Below the pieces are notes generated by a model, which saw nothing but the letters and a program-made list of their open reading frames with translations, had not been told where the DNA came from and did not search any database. A DNA stretch of 64,000 bases from Pseudoflavitalea rhizosphaerae (GTDB taxonomy: Bacteria > Bacteroidota > Bacteroidia > Chitinophagales > Chitinophagaceae), in NCBI RefSeq assembly GCF_003991355.1, contig NZ_RCSU01000012.1, positions 62,001 through 126,000 on the forward strand. The letters are read 5' to 3'. The position numbers were made by a program, and so were the translations under genes. Of this stretch, positions 9,030 to 17,155 are shown piece by piece. Numbering within the stretch: the first letter of the stretch is position 1; each line of letters begins with the position of its first letter.

Positions 9030-10328
9030 TCAAAACAACTTCGTTCCAACAACCTTATGACTTTCCAGTTTATCTAACTGCGTCTGGTACTGGAGTTGCA
9101 CCAGTTGAAGTTTGGCGTCTTCCACATTGGTTTGTGCGGTCAATAATTCAACGTTGGTAATAAGTCCTTCCTTGAACCGCACCTGCGCCAGTGAATAAGC
9201 GCGCTCCGCCTGCGATACCAGTACGCTTGTATTCTTTATTTTTTCCTGCAGGTTCTTATAATCCTCCTGTACAGTGGCCAGGTCTTTCTGAATATTGTTC
9301 TCCAGGGTTTTGAGCGATGCTTTGGTGGCATCGATCTGTACCTGCGTCAGTTTCTGACGGAGCCTGGGGCGATCGCCACTCAGGATCGGAATGTTCAATC
9401 CAACGCCAACCGAACCATTGAGACGCCACTGATCGATATCCGGCTGATAGCCGTTGCGAACACCGCCTGATGCTGTACCGGTAAGACTGGGCCTGGATTC
9501 AACAGTCGATTCTTTCAGATCATACTGATAGAGGTCCAGTTGCTTTTGGATCACGCGCGCTTCCGGATTCACCTGCTGCCAGTTGCCCGCTTCCATCAGC
9601 AGGGTGAGCTCATCATAGCTTTCCCGTGCTGGTATCTTTCCACGCACATCCGTAGCCGTTAGCCACTGCATGAGCACGTACTGCTTTTCCAGGGAGCTTT
9701 GCAGGTCAGACAGGCGGTTGGTAGCATTGGCCGTGCGCACCTGTGTGGTGAGCAGGTCATATTCCAACGCATCTCCATTACGGATACGCGCCTGGATCAG
9801 TCTTTCATTCTCTTTGAGCGAACCGATCTGGTCTGCCTGCACCTGGATGGCTTTCTGGTAGAACTGAATATTGTAAAAGAGTTGCGATACCTGGTAAGCG
9901 ATCGCGTTTTTGCTGTTATCCAGGTTCTCGATGTTAAGCGCGTGTTCCGCATCGTTCTTACCCAGCTTCAGCTTGGTCCGTCCAAAATCATAGATCAGCT
10001 GCTGCACGTTCAGCGCTGCATTGTAATTATTGTAAGGAGTGAACTGAATGGTAGCAGGACCGGTAGGCAGCGGGAATTCCGCTTTCGCCACCGGAGCATC
10101 GAAACGGTACGAAATATTGGTGGTTGCTGTAGGAAGATATCCTGCTTTGATGATGGATTGCTTAACGCCATCCGCTTTCAGGGACTCTTCCATTTCTTTG
10201 ATACGGGGATAATTGCTGACAGCAGCCTGGATCAGGCCTTTCAGTTGTTCATCCCTAACGGGCGACTCCTGCGCCATTGCGGGAGATAACGCAATAACCA
10301 GGGCAAGTGCGCCGATAATCTTTTTCAT
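9030..10328 (-). CDS. TolC-family outer-membrane efflux protein
   Basis: I start at the ATG of MKKIIGALALVIAL (10328), which begins a signal peptide cleaved after AMA; an ATG nine codons upstream (10355) is the alternative. The mature protein of about 410 residues is rich in long coiled-coil helices with two structural repeats, as in TolC/OEP proteins (for example LENNIQKDLATVQEDYKNLQ and LAQVRFKEGLITNVELLTA). It should form the outer-membrane exit duct for the pump encoded just upstream (emrB-like, hlyD-like). It is the last gene of the tetR-hlyD-emrB-tolC operon, only 39 bp after the emrB stop. Confidence 0.93.
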   Translation of the reverse strand: MKKIIGALALVIALSPAMAQESPVRDEQLKGLIQAAVSNYPRIKEMEESLKADGVKQSIIKAGYLPTATTNISYRFDAPVAKAEFPLPTGPATIQFTPYNNYNAALNVQQLIYDFGRTKLKLGKNDAEHALNIENLDNSKNAIAYQVSQLFYNIQFYQKAIQVQADQIGSLKENERLIQARIRNGDALEYDLLTTQVRTANATNRLSDLQSSLEKQYVLMQWLTATDVRGKIPARESYDELTLLMEAGNWQQVNPEARVIQKQLDLYQYDLKESTVESRPSLTGTASGGVRNGYQPDIDQWRLNGSVGVGLNIPILSGDRPRLRQKLTQVQIDATKASLKTLENNIQKDLATVQEDYKNLQEKIKNTSVLVSQAERAYSLAQVRFKEGLITNVELLTAQTNVEDAKLQLVQLQYQTQLDKLESHKVVGTKLF

Positions 10329-10367
10329 GCTGTATGATTTGTTTGATCGCTTCATAGTTGTAATGTA

Positions 10368-11963
10368 TCAGTGTGCGGCTTCCATCGCTTCTTTTACTGC
10401 CTTTGCATCCACAGGGGCAACTGGACCGTTCGTTTTCTTCTTCCTCAGGAAAACTACCAGCGGCAGCACGATGATGAAAAAGATACCGATGAGCCGGAAT
10501 GTATCGAGGTATGCGAGATAATAAGCTTGTTTGTCCACCGCTCCGCTCACCATCGCATAGGCCTTGGCGGTAGCAGTGGAGGCGTCTCCGGTTTTTGCGA
10601 TCATGCTTTGGGTGATCGCCGTCATGCGTTCTGTCATAGCCGGTGCGCCATCGTATGTATTGGCCACCATATCGGCCCGGTGCTGCGCATAACGATGGCT
10701 CACGAAATTGTTGGCCATGGCAATTCCGAAGGCGCCACCTATCTGGCGGATCATATTGTTCAATGAAATTCCCGCCGCATAATCTTTGGGTTGCAATCCC
10801 GCCACCGCCTGGTTGATCAATGGCAACTGGCTCATCGAAATACCGAATGCACGGATCAGCAAGGGCACAAAGAAGGCCCATCTTCCCACATCCGGGCTTA
10901 CATCGGCGCTCATCCAGGAATAGGTGGCAAAGAGGATAAAGCCTGCCACGATGAAAGGAATGGGCGATACGCCTTTACTCATCATCTTCCCGATCACCGG
11001 CATCATCACTACGCCCGCCAGGGTGGGCGGCAAAAGCGACAATCCCGTTTCATAGGCAGAGAAGCCTAATACCCGTTGCGCGAGCACCGGATAAACGAAC
11101 ACCGAGGTGAACAATCCCAAACCCGCCACAAAAGTGAAGATGGTGGTGAAGGCATAGGGCCGGTGTTTCATCACACGCAGGTTCACCACGGGATTGGGTA
11201 TGCGCAATTCGTAGATGATGAAACCAACCACGCCGATCACTGCCAGCACCGCACAGGTTTTGATGGCGTCACTGGCAAACCAGTCTTCCGCTTCTCCGCG
11301 TTCCAGCACAAATTGAAGTGTGCCGATACCCAACATCAGTAAGGCGATACCAATATAATCGATCTTGATGCCGGCACGCTTCTGCCCTTCTCCTTCTTTT
11401 TTGTCGATAAATGTATAAGCGAGAATTGTAGCGATGATACCCACAGGCAGGTTCACGAGGAACATCCATGGCCAGCTGAAATGTTCGATGAGATAACCGC
11501 CCACAGTAGGTCCCAGCGTGGGGCCCAGGATCAGTCCCATACCGAAAAGCCCGGAGGCCATCGGTCTTTCTTCCGGCGTGAATGCATCAAACAAAATTGC
11601 TTGCGAAGTGGAAAGCAGCGCACCACCACCAACGCCCTGTACAAATCGCCAGATGATCAGTTCAATAAGATCTGTCGATTGCGCACACATATAACTGGCG
11701 ATGGTGAAAATGACCATACTTACCAGGTAATAATTCTTTCTCCCGAAATATTCAGCCAGGAAGCCTGTCATTGGAATGATGATCACATTGGCGATGGCGT
11801 AAGAGGTGATCACCCAGCTGATGTCTTCAATGTTCACACCCAGGCTGCCCGCCATCTCACTGAGGCCCACATTCACGATACTGGTATCAATCAGCTCCAT
11901 TACGGCTGCTGTTACAGTGGTGAGCACTATTATAAATCGTGCAAATCCTTTTGGACTGGACAT
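10368..11963 (-). CDS. DHA2-family (EmrB/QacA-like) MFS multidrug exporter
   Basis: The 531-residue integral membrane protein has about 14 predicted transmembrane helices, as is normal for DHA2 drug:H+ antiporters. The N-terminus has the expected signature (MELIDTSIVNVGLSEMAGSL, motif D1 region) and motif A (GFLAEYFGRKNYYL). The segment RFVQGVGGGALLSTSQAIL also fits motif B. It exports hydrophobic compounds, in this setting through a HlyD adaptor (next gene upstream) and a TolC duct (next downstream) across both membranes. The final ~30 residues are a charged cytoplasmic tail. The substrate is not deducible. Confidence 0.95.
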   Translation of the reverse strand: MSSPKGFARFIIVLTTVTAAVMELIDTSIVNVGLSEMAGSLGVNIEDISWVITSYAIANVIIIPMTGFLAEYFGRKNYYLVSMVIFTIASYMCAQSTDLIELIIWRFVQGVGGGALLSTSQAILFDAFTPEERPMASGLFGMGLILGPTLGPTVGGYLIEHFSWPWMFLVNLPVGIIATILAYTFIDKKEGEGQKRAGIKIDYIGIALLMLGIGTLQFVLERGEAEDWFASDAIKTCAVLAVIGVVGFIIYELRIPNPVVNLRVMKHRPYAFTTIFTFVAGLGLFTSVFVYPVLAQRVLGFSAYETGLSLLPPTLAGVVMMPVIGKMMSKGVSPIPFIVAGFILFATYSWMSADVSPDVGRWAFFVPLLIRAFGISMSQLPLINQAVAGLQPKDYAAGISLNNMIRQIGGAFGIAMANNFVSHRYAQHRADMVANTYDGAPAMTERMTAITQSMIAKTGDASTATAKAYAMVSGAVDKQAYYLAYLDTFRLIGIFFIIVLPLVVFLRKKKTNGPVAPVDAKAVKEAMEAAH

Positions 11964-12049
11964 GGTAAAATGTTGGATAGATCAGGCCATAGCATTGCCA
12001 GCTGCCGCTGAATGCATGCAGTAGATAATGTTATGGCAAGAACGGGTGA

Positions 12050-13096
12050 TTAATTCAGGGGAACGCTTACAAAAACGCTGAGCCCTGCGCGAAGCACTTC
12101 GCGGTATTTATCGCAATCGGTGATCGCGATCTTCACAGGAACGCGTTGCGTTACTTTCACGAAGTTGCCGCTGGCATTGTCCGGAGGCAACAGCGCGAAA
12201 CGCGCACCGGTTGCATCACTGAGACTTTCAACAGAACCTTTGATCTTCATATCGGGATATGCGTCCACCTCAATGTCAACAGGCATTCCGGGATGAAGCT
12301 TCTTGATCTGGTTCTCTTTGAAATTGGCCACGATCCAGTAAGTTGTATCATTCACCACCGTGAAGAGGGGAGCGCCCGCCTGCACGTATTGGCCCAATGA
12401 AATATTCTTCCTGCCGATCTTCCCGGCCTGCGGAGCATAGATCTTCGTATAGCTCAGTTTAAGTTTTTCCTGTTCGATGAGGGCCTTCTTCACATCGATA
12501 GTGGCCGCAGCTTTTGTTACAGCTGCCTCAAGGATCCCGATGCGACTTTCAGCGCCGGCGAGATCATTGTGACTGTTATCTGTTGTTTTCACCAGCGTTT
12601 CGTAATCATACTTACTGTCTTCAAGTTGTTTGTAAGTGATGGCATTCTCGGCATAGAGGTTCTGATTACGCTGCAGGTCCTTTTGCGCTTTTTCGAGTTT
12701 CACCTGGTTGATGGAGATATTGCCTTTATTCACGCGGAGTGAAATGAGCGCATTGTTGAGTGCCGCTTTTGCATTCTGCAGATCGGCCACTGCCGCTGCA
12801 TAGTCTGCATTGAGTTGCACCAGTTGCGCCTGTATATCGGCATCATCCAGCTCCACTACCAGCTGTCCCGCTTTTACGGAATCGTAATCATTTACAGCGA
12901 TGCTCTTCACATAACCGGGCACTCTTGGAAGTACAGGCACCAGTTGTGTTTCCACCTGAGCGTTATCGGTGCTCTCATGATGCAGCGCAAACATGATCTT
13001 CTTATAGCCGAAGATGGCCACCACCACCAGCACTGCTGCGATAACGATCAATCTCACAGGTGATTTCTTTTTTTCAGGTTTGTTCGGTTGTTCCAT
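12050..13096 (-). CDS. HlyD/EmrA-family periplasmic adaptor of tripartite efflux pump
   Basis: The start is the ATG at 13094-13096 (MEQPNKPEKKK, 348 residues). The open frame continues upstream to 13243, but that part overlaps the tetR coding region in another frame and is not used. A short cytoplasmic segment, one membrane anchor (about residues 15-32), a biotinyl-lipoyl half-motif (PRVPGYVKSIAVNDYDSVKAG), a long alpha-helical hairpin (about 90-200) and the closing lipoyl/beta-barrel parts (KLSYTKIYAPQAGKIGRKNI) follow in standard order. It bridges the EmrB-like pump and TolC. The gap to emrB (86 bp) is the widest in the operon. Confidence 0.94.
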   Translation of the reverse strand: MEQPNKPEKKKSPVRLIVIAAVLVVVAIFGYKKIMFALHHESTDNAQVETQLVPVLPRVPGYVKSIAVNDYDSVKAGQLVVELDDADIQAQLVQLNADYAAAVADLQNAKAALNNALISLRVNKGNISINQVKLEKAQKDLQRNQNLYAENAITYKQLEDSKYDYETLVKTTDNSHNDLAGAESRIGILEAAVTKAAATIDVKKALIEQEKLKLSYTKIYAPQAGKIGRKNISLGQYVQAGAPLFTVVNDTTYWIVANFKENQIKKLHPGMPVDIEVDAYPDMKIKGSVESLSDATGARFALLPPDNASGNFVKVTQRVPVKIAITDCDKYREVLRAGLSVFVSVPLN

Positions 13097-13128
13097 ACTG
13101 TTATAGTCTGTCGGTTTATTAAAAGTTG

Positions 13129-13761
13129 TTACTCTGTTGTAAGATGGGCGCAGATCATTTGCCTGAGGTGATCTTTCAGCCTCGGCTTCATTTTGGCGAG
13201 GTATTCCGCTTCGTTTTCCCTGTCTATCTTGAAGAGGGCGCAATAGATGTTCTTTGAATTGATAACGGAATTGATGGTTCCCATCATGGAAGCCATCGTC
13301 ATTTCAGGATCGATCTTCCTGAACTCTTTCTTTTTGATGCCTTCATCTATGAGTTGCCTGATCAGCGTGAAGTTCTTCATCTTGATGCTGGTGATGAGAT
13401 CGATGATCTCGCGGGAACGGTCTGTATTGTATTCCTGGTTGATGATGGTGTGGAATCTTCTCCCGTTGAGGATCTTGTCTACATAATATTCAATCACCTT
13501 TTCGATCTTTTCCCGGGAACTCAGCTTCGTGTTCTTCGCCATATCTTCCAATAACTCGGAACTGGAAGCAAAACGTTGCTCGATCAGCACCAGCAACAGT
13601 TTTTCCTTCGATCCGAAATAATAAGAGATCATAGCCAGGTTCACATCTGCTTTCTGTGCTATATCGCGCACCGATGTGCCATCAAATCCTTTCTCAGCAA
13701 ACAGCTCCTCTGCTGCATTGAGAAGCTGCTCCCGTTTATCTGTCTTTTCAGCTGAAGTCAT
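13129..13761 (-). CDS. TetR/AcrR-family transcriptional regulator of the efflux operon
   Basis: The 210-residue protein has an N-terminal helix-turn-helix (residues 10-55: LLNAAEELFAEKGFDGTSVR then DIAQKADVNLAMISYYFGSK), the hallmark of TetR regulators, and a helical ligand-binding C-terminal domain. It is the first gene of the operon with hlyD, emrB and tolC. A palindrome sits in the spacer of its own predicted promoter, so it probably represses itself and the pump until a pump substrate binds. The family is certain; the effector is unknown. Confidence 0.95.
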   Translation of the reverse strand: MTSAEKTDKREQLLNAAEELFAEKGFDGTSVRDIAQKADVNLAMISYYFGSKEKLLLVLIEQRFASSSELLEDMAKNTKLSSREKIEKVIEYYVDKILNGRRFHTIINQEYNTDRSREIIDLITSIKMKNFTLIRQLIDEGIKKKEFRKIDPEMTMASMMGTINSVINSKNIYCALFKIDRENEAEYLAKMKPRLKDHLRQMICAHLTTE

Positions 13762-13781
13762 CCTGCGATTGATTTACAGGC

Positions 13782-13818
13782 CAAAATTAAACAAACGTTT
13801 GAATTAAACAAATGTTTA
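13782..13818 (-). promoter_or_regulatory. Promoter of the tetR-efflux operon with overlapping palindromic operator
   Basis: On the minus strand a -33 TTTG (plus 13809-13812) is followed after 19 bp by a perfect -7 TAATTTTG (plus 13782-13789), about 20 bp before the tetR ATG. Inside the spacer lies the perfect 10-bp palindrome CAAACGTTTG (13792-13801). A related sequence CAAATGTTTA (13809-13818), 17 bp away centre to centre, overlaps the -33 element. This is the layout expected for autorepression by TetR. Confidence 0.7.
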
Positions 13819-14173
13819 GTTTGTTAGCGGCTCGTTAAGGGGATCTGATTCCGGGTTGGGAAACATATTGGCGCTTTTGTGGGTTGATGGGCTTGGGAAT
13901 GAGATTGGGGCTGTAGTTGAAAGCCAGGCCCTGGGGTGTATGTTTCCAGGACCCGTCATCAGACCCCTTAACTCGCATGGGTCCTCTGTGCGGCAGGCTT
14001 TTTCTTTTTTAGGTGAGTAGTGGGTGGGGCTTTGCAGATTTCGGAATAATCGGGGCTTCACTTAAATGATGCCTTGATGCAAATTTAGTATTGCCGAATT
14101 CCAGCGATATCAAACATTTATAGATATAGGGGGCAATTATTAATAAGCGCTCATGCGCCCTCAGCTCTCGCCC

Positions 14174-14365
14174 ACTTTCGCGGCCCATGGGTTCGCGGGG
14201 TTGCCAGGGGAAGGGCCTTCGAAACAGAAGCGATGAAGCCGATCAGAATTACCACAGCCCCATCACACCAATTCAACAGCTCAAAAATATTCTCCTGCGC
14301 CGGTCTGTTTCACAGGCCCTTCCCCCGGCAACCCCCGAACCCAAATTATTCCTAAATGCGAAAGT
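14174..14365. repeat. Long imperfect inverted repeat upstream of korB
   Basis: The left arm (14174-14228) and right arm (14303-14365) are reverse complements over several blocks. ACTTTCGC lies at the outer ends. GGGTTCG then a G-run, GTTGCC, and GGGGAAGGGCCT form a nearly continuous block with one indel and one mismatch over about 30 bp, and GAAACAG lies at the inner ends. The loop is about 75 bp. It could be the ends of a decayed mobile element or a large hairpin. No transposase is inside. Confidence 0.7.
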
Positions 14366-14405
14366 CAGCGGAGGGTTTGCCCGCGGATATTGCCTCGCTA
14401 TACCG

Positions 14406-14413
14406 TAAATTTG
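14406..14413 (+). promoter_or_regulatory. -7 promoter element of korB
   Basis: TAAATTTG matches the TAnnTTTG consensus exactly, 28 bp before the korB ATG. A TTTG lies upstream but at about 26 bp spacing, so the -33 element is not confirmed. Confidence 0.5.
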
Positions 14414-14441
14414 CAGGAATATCATTTTTGAATTTCGATCT

Positions 14442-15470
14442 ATGAGTGTAACTACCCCCCCGACGCTGACGGCCAAGGATTTTTCGAGCGACCAGGAAGT
14501 GCGCTGGTGCCCGGGCTGCGGCGACTACTCTATCCTGGCACAGGTGCAGAAGATCATGCCGGGACTGGGAATCCCTAAAGAGAATATCGTGATCATCTCA
14601 GGGATCGGCTGCAGCAGCCGCTTCCCCTACTATATGAATACCTATGGCATGCACTCGATCCACGGCCGCGCTACGGCTATCGCCAGCGGATTGAAAGCAT
14701 CGAGACCCGACCTCAGCGTTTGGATCGTTACCGGTGACGGTGACGGACTCAGTATCGGAGGTAATCATACAATCCACCTGCTTCGCCGCAACTTCGATGT
14801 GAACGTAATGCTGTTCAATAACCAGATCTATGGTCTCACCAAAGGACAATACTCTCCCACTTCAGAAGAGAACAAGGTGACCAAGTCCACACCATTCGGC
14901 TCTATCGATCATCCTTTCAATCCCCTTGCACTTGCTATGGGCGCCGACGCCACTTTCATCGCGCGCAGCATGGACCGCGATCCCAAACACCTGCAGGAAG
15001 CACTGATCCGCAGCAATAAACACAAGGGCTCTTCTTTCCTGGAGATCTACCAGAACTGCAACATCTTTAATGATGGCATCTTCGAAGTGTTTACAGAAAA
15101 ATCTTCCAAACCTGATAATACGCTTTTCCTTGAACAGGGGAAGCCGCTCATCTTCGGCGCACAGCAAAAAAAAGGCATCAAACTGGATGGCTTCAAACCC
15201 GTAATTGTGGAACTCGGTGACGGCGTGAGCGCCGATGATCTCTGGGTACATGATGAGCGCGATTTTTACAAAGCACAGATCCTCGTGCGTATGTTTGATG
15301 ATCCAAGAGTAGAAGGTCATCTGCCAAGGCCATTTGGAGTGTTCTACGAAACTGACCGCCCTTGCTATGAAGACATGTTGGCGCTTCAGATAGAAGAAGT
15401 GATCAGATCAAAAGGCAAAGGTGATCTGGATAAATTACTGAGAGGAAAAGAAACCTGGAGCATCGCTTAG
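14442..15470 (+). CDS. korB: 2-oxoacid:ferredoxin oxidoreductase subunit beta
   Basis: The 342-residue protein is the thiamine-pyrophosphate-binding beta subunit of a 2-oxoacid (probably 2-oxoglutarate) ferredoxin oxidoreductase, which decarboxylates the acid and passes electrons to ferredoxin. Visible features are VRWCPGCGDYSIL (cysteine ligand motif), SGIGCSSRFPYY, the TPP/Mg motif VTGDGDGLSIGGNH, and NNQIYGLTKGQYSPTS. Length and motifs are complete. The alpha subunit (korA), usually the adjacent upstream gene, is not in this window; a 680-bp gene-poor gap lies upstream instead. Whether the partner lies elsewhere in the genome cannot be seen. Confidence 0.95.
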   Translation: MSVTTPPTLTAKDFSSDQEVRWCPGCGDYSILAQVQKIMPGLGIPKENIVIISGIGCSSRFPYYMNTYGMHSIHGRATAIASGLKASRPDLSVWIVTGDGDGLSIGGNHTIHLLRRNFDVNVMLFNNQIYGLTKGQYSPTSEENKVTKSTPFGSIDHPFNPLALAMGADATFIARSMDRDPKHLQEALIRSNKHKGSSFLEIYQNCNIFNDGIFEVFTEKSSKPDNTLFLEQGKPLIFGAQQKKGIKLDGFKPVIVELGDGVSADDLWVHDERDFYKAQILVRMFDDPRVEGHLPRPFGVFYETDRPCYEDMLALQIEEVIRSKGKGDLDKLLRGKETWSIA

Positions 15471-16153
15471 ATCAAAGCAATCAATTTTCTTATTATATAT
15501 CAGGAGCCGTACTCGCGTATGGCTTTTTGATTTTTATCATATCGATTCCCTGAAAATAAAAAGCCAGCGATGGAAATCGCCGGCATGTGCTTACCTCTGA
15601 AACCACAAAAAGAAAGAAGTTAGCAATGAGTTCTATCTACTAAAAATAGGCTTGGGCATTTCCCATAAGTTGTATTGGATCCTTCCCAGCGGGGTGGCAT
15701 AGCCTGATAGCTTTGCCATAAAATTCTTTGATGCAATGTTCATTAGCTCCATAAAAGAAGCCGATGCTATATTGGGTTTTCCTTTTATTTCAGGAATTAA
15801 AAACAAATTGATTTCAGTTTACTTGGCATCAATGGGTACAAAGCACCGATAGCCAGTAACTGCAAAGAGTGGTTACAACAACGAGGTAAGCTTATTTAAA
15901 AGGGTCGGGATACAATATTAGTCAACATGGAAAATGGATCGTCCTCACATCAGACTTTAGTTACCGGAGATTGGATGGTTGGAAATGAGGAGATTGGATT
16001 GAAGCGGTTTGCTTTGTCGGTGAGAGTATTGTTTCAGCGCATAAGCACGGTAAAAGTAAAGACTGTTTTCTTAAAAATCAATATTTTTAAGAAGAATTTT
16101 TAACACTGTTGCAATAAATCAATTTTTCCTGACAGGCGTCTGCTACAAAAACA
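15471..16153. other. Gene-poor region between korB and the JmjC-like gene
   Basis: It holds the korB terminator (15505-15528), a second hairpin GCCAGCGAT/ATCGCCGGC (about 15562-15583), and a perfect 11-bp AT-only-loop hairpin (16068-16078 pairs with 16083-16093). A 58-codon plus-strand frame (15927-16103, MENGSSSHQTLV) and a roughly 60-codon minus-strand frame ending near 15640 are open. Neither looks like a known protein and both may be chance. I recognise no gene here. Confidence 0.55.
15505..15528 (+). terminator. Rho-independent-type terminator of korB
   Basis: AGCCGTA pairs with TATGGCT (one G-T pair) around a 6-base loop and is followed by TTTTT, 35 bp after the korB stop. Confidence 0.65.
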
Positions 16154-17044
16154 CTAATGAACACCGTTAGTGGTCAGCACTCTTCCCGCAGCTTTGAACA
16201 CCTTTTCTTTCTTATAATCGTACCACCATTTGGGGGCCGTCTTCTTCATCAGGGTATCGATGCCGCGCATGCCGAAAAGATTCCATAGTCCGTTCAACTT
16301 ACCGATATGGGATTTCTGCAGAGCGCGGAGACTCATGGCAAAGCCACTGTCGAGATACTCCATATGATGCCAGTAACCTGCCGGCATGAACAGGGTATCC
16401 CCATGATCCAGGATAACTTCATAGCCCCTGGCCAGTTTCAGTGCAGGGAATTGCTCATAGTCGGGTTTGCCTTTGTTTTCGGCATAATTGCTGAAATCGG
16501 CGAGACTGAGTACTTCAAAAGGTTTGCGGTATAGCTTGTATTGTTCTTCGAATGGGAAGAGCAGCACTCTCTTTCTGCCGGTGAACTGTGTATGCAGGAT
16601 ATGGGAAAGATCGATATCAAAGTGCATATGGGTGATGCTGGAAGCGCCCCCCGTGAACAACATGGGGTATTTCTTCACGAAACCTTTCATCAGGTGCTCG
16701 GGCCAGATGAAATCCCTGGCGAGCTCAGGAGCATGATCGAAAATATTGAACAGGAAGATCCTCCAGCCGGCCGGACCCTGGCTGATCATATCGATGTATT
16801 CGCCAAAGGTCTTGTAATCATCTGCAGTATTGATGGGAGTATAGGCATCGCTCTTCACATTGTTGTAAAGTCCAACTCTCTTTTCTCCAACTACACTTTT
16901 GAAATATTGCCAGTTCCATTTGTCGTATGCAGGCCAGGCTTTTGCAAGGTCTGCAATGACGAGGGGCTTCATAGGTTTATAGTAATGCTGCTGAAAATCT
17001 TCGCCACTGATATTGTCAACTCTGTCTACAGGATGTAAACGCAT
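16154..17044 (-). CDS. JmjC-like cupin domain protein (cupin_8 family)
   Basis: The 296-residue cytosolic protein resembles the Fe(II)/2-oxoglutarate-dependent cupin_8 (JmjC-like) hydroxylases. The N-terminal part (VIADLAKAWPAYDKWNWQYF) is typical of this family. The iron ligands are visible as HxD in THMHFDIDLSH (H141, D143) and a distal histidine in FMPAGYWHHMEY (H226 or H227). Members hydroxylate proteins or act on small molecules; the substrate here is unknown. It is transcribed divergently from the YciO/Sua5 gene, with 111 bp between the two ATGs and a -7 match (TAGATTTG) on its side. Confidence 0.88.
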   Translation of the reverse strand: MRLHPVDRVDNISGEDFQQHYYKPMKPLVIADLAKAWPAYDKWNWQYFKSVVGEKRVGLYNNVKSDAYTPINTADDYKTFGEYIDMISQGPAGWRIFLFNIFDHAPELARDFIWPEHLMKGFVKKYPMLFTGGASSITHMHFDIDLSHILHTQFTGRKRVLLFPFEEQYKLYRKPFEVLSLADFSNYAENKGKPDYEQFPALKLARGYEVILDHGDTLFMPAGYWHHMEYLDSGFAMSLRALQKSHIGKLNGLWNLFGMRGIDTLMKKTAPKWWYDYKKEKVFKAAGRVLTTNGVH

Positions 17045-17060
17045 AGCAACAAAATTTTCG

Positions 17061-17068
17061 CAAATCTA
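17061..17068 (-). promoter_or_regulatory. -7 promoter element of the JmjC-like gene
   Basis: The minus strand reads TAGATTTG, an exact TAnnTTTG match, 16 bp before the ATG. A TTG 18 bp further upstream (plus 17087-17089) may be the -33 element. Confidence 0.55.
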
Positions 17069-17155
17069 ACATTAAATTCATTTTAGCAATACAGTCCCGC
17101 CCGGGAATATGGCTGTCTGGTGACAATTTTGCACCTTTACACTTTAATTTATAAT

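Larger units (their letters stand above)
13819..14441. other. Gene-poor region between tetR and korB
   Basis: Two short open frames here (81 and 73 codons) have no convincing protein character. The visible structures are an AGGACCC/GGGTCCT inverted pair (13948-13954 and 13979-13985), a long imperfect inverted repeat (14174-14365, listed separately) and the korB -7 element. Nothing else is recognised, and in particular no korA remnant. Confidence 0.6.

Noticed and set aside
8794-9033. Extension of lysS to 9033
   Set aside because: The added codons are translated from repeat copy 2, contain no family sequence, and lie upstream of a -7 element; the normal LysS N-terminus begins at 8793.
13097-13243. 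Upstream extension of hlyD
   Set aside because: It overlaps tetR in another frame, and the membrane anchor follows directly after the ATG at 13096.
13816-14408. Two short frames (81 codons minus, 73 codons plus) in the tetR-korB gap
   Set aside because: Proline/serine-rich without family features; one overlaps the tetR promoter and the other the inverted repeat.
15640-15830. Minus-strand frame of about 60 codons
   Set aside because: No start with support, no recognised family and no promoter; treated as chance opening.
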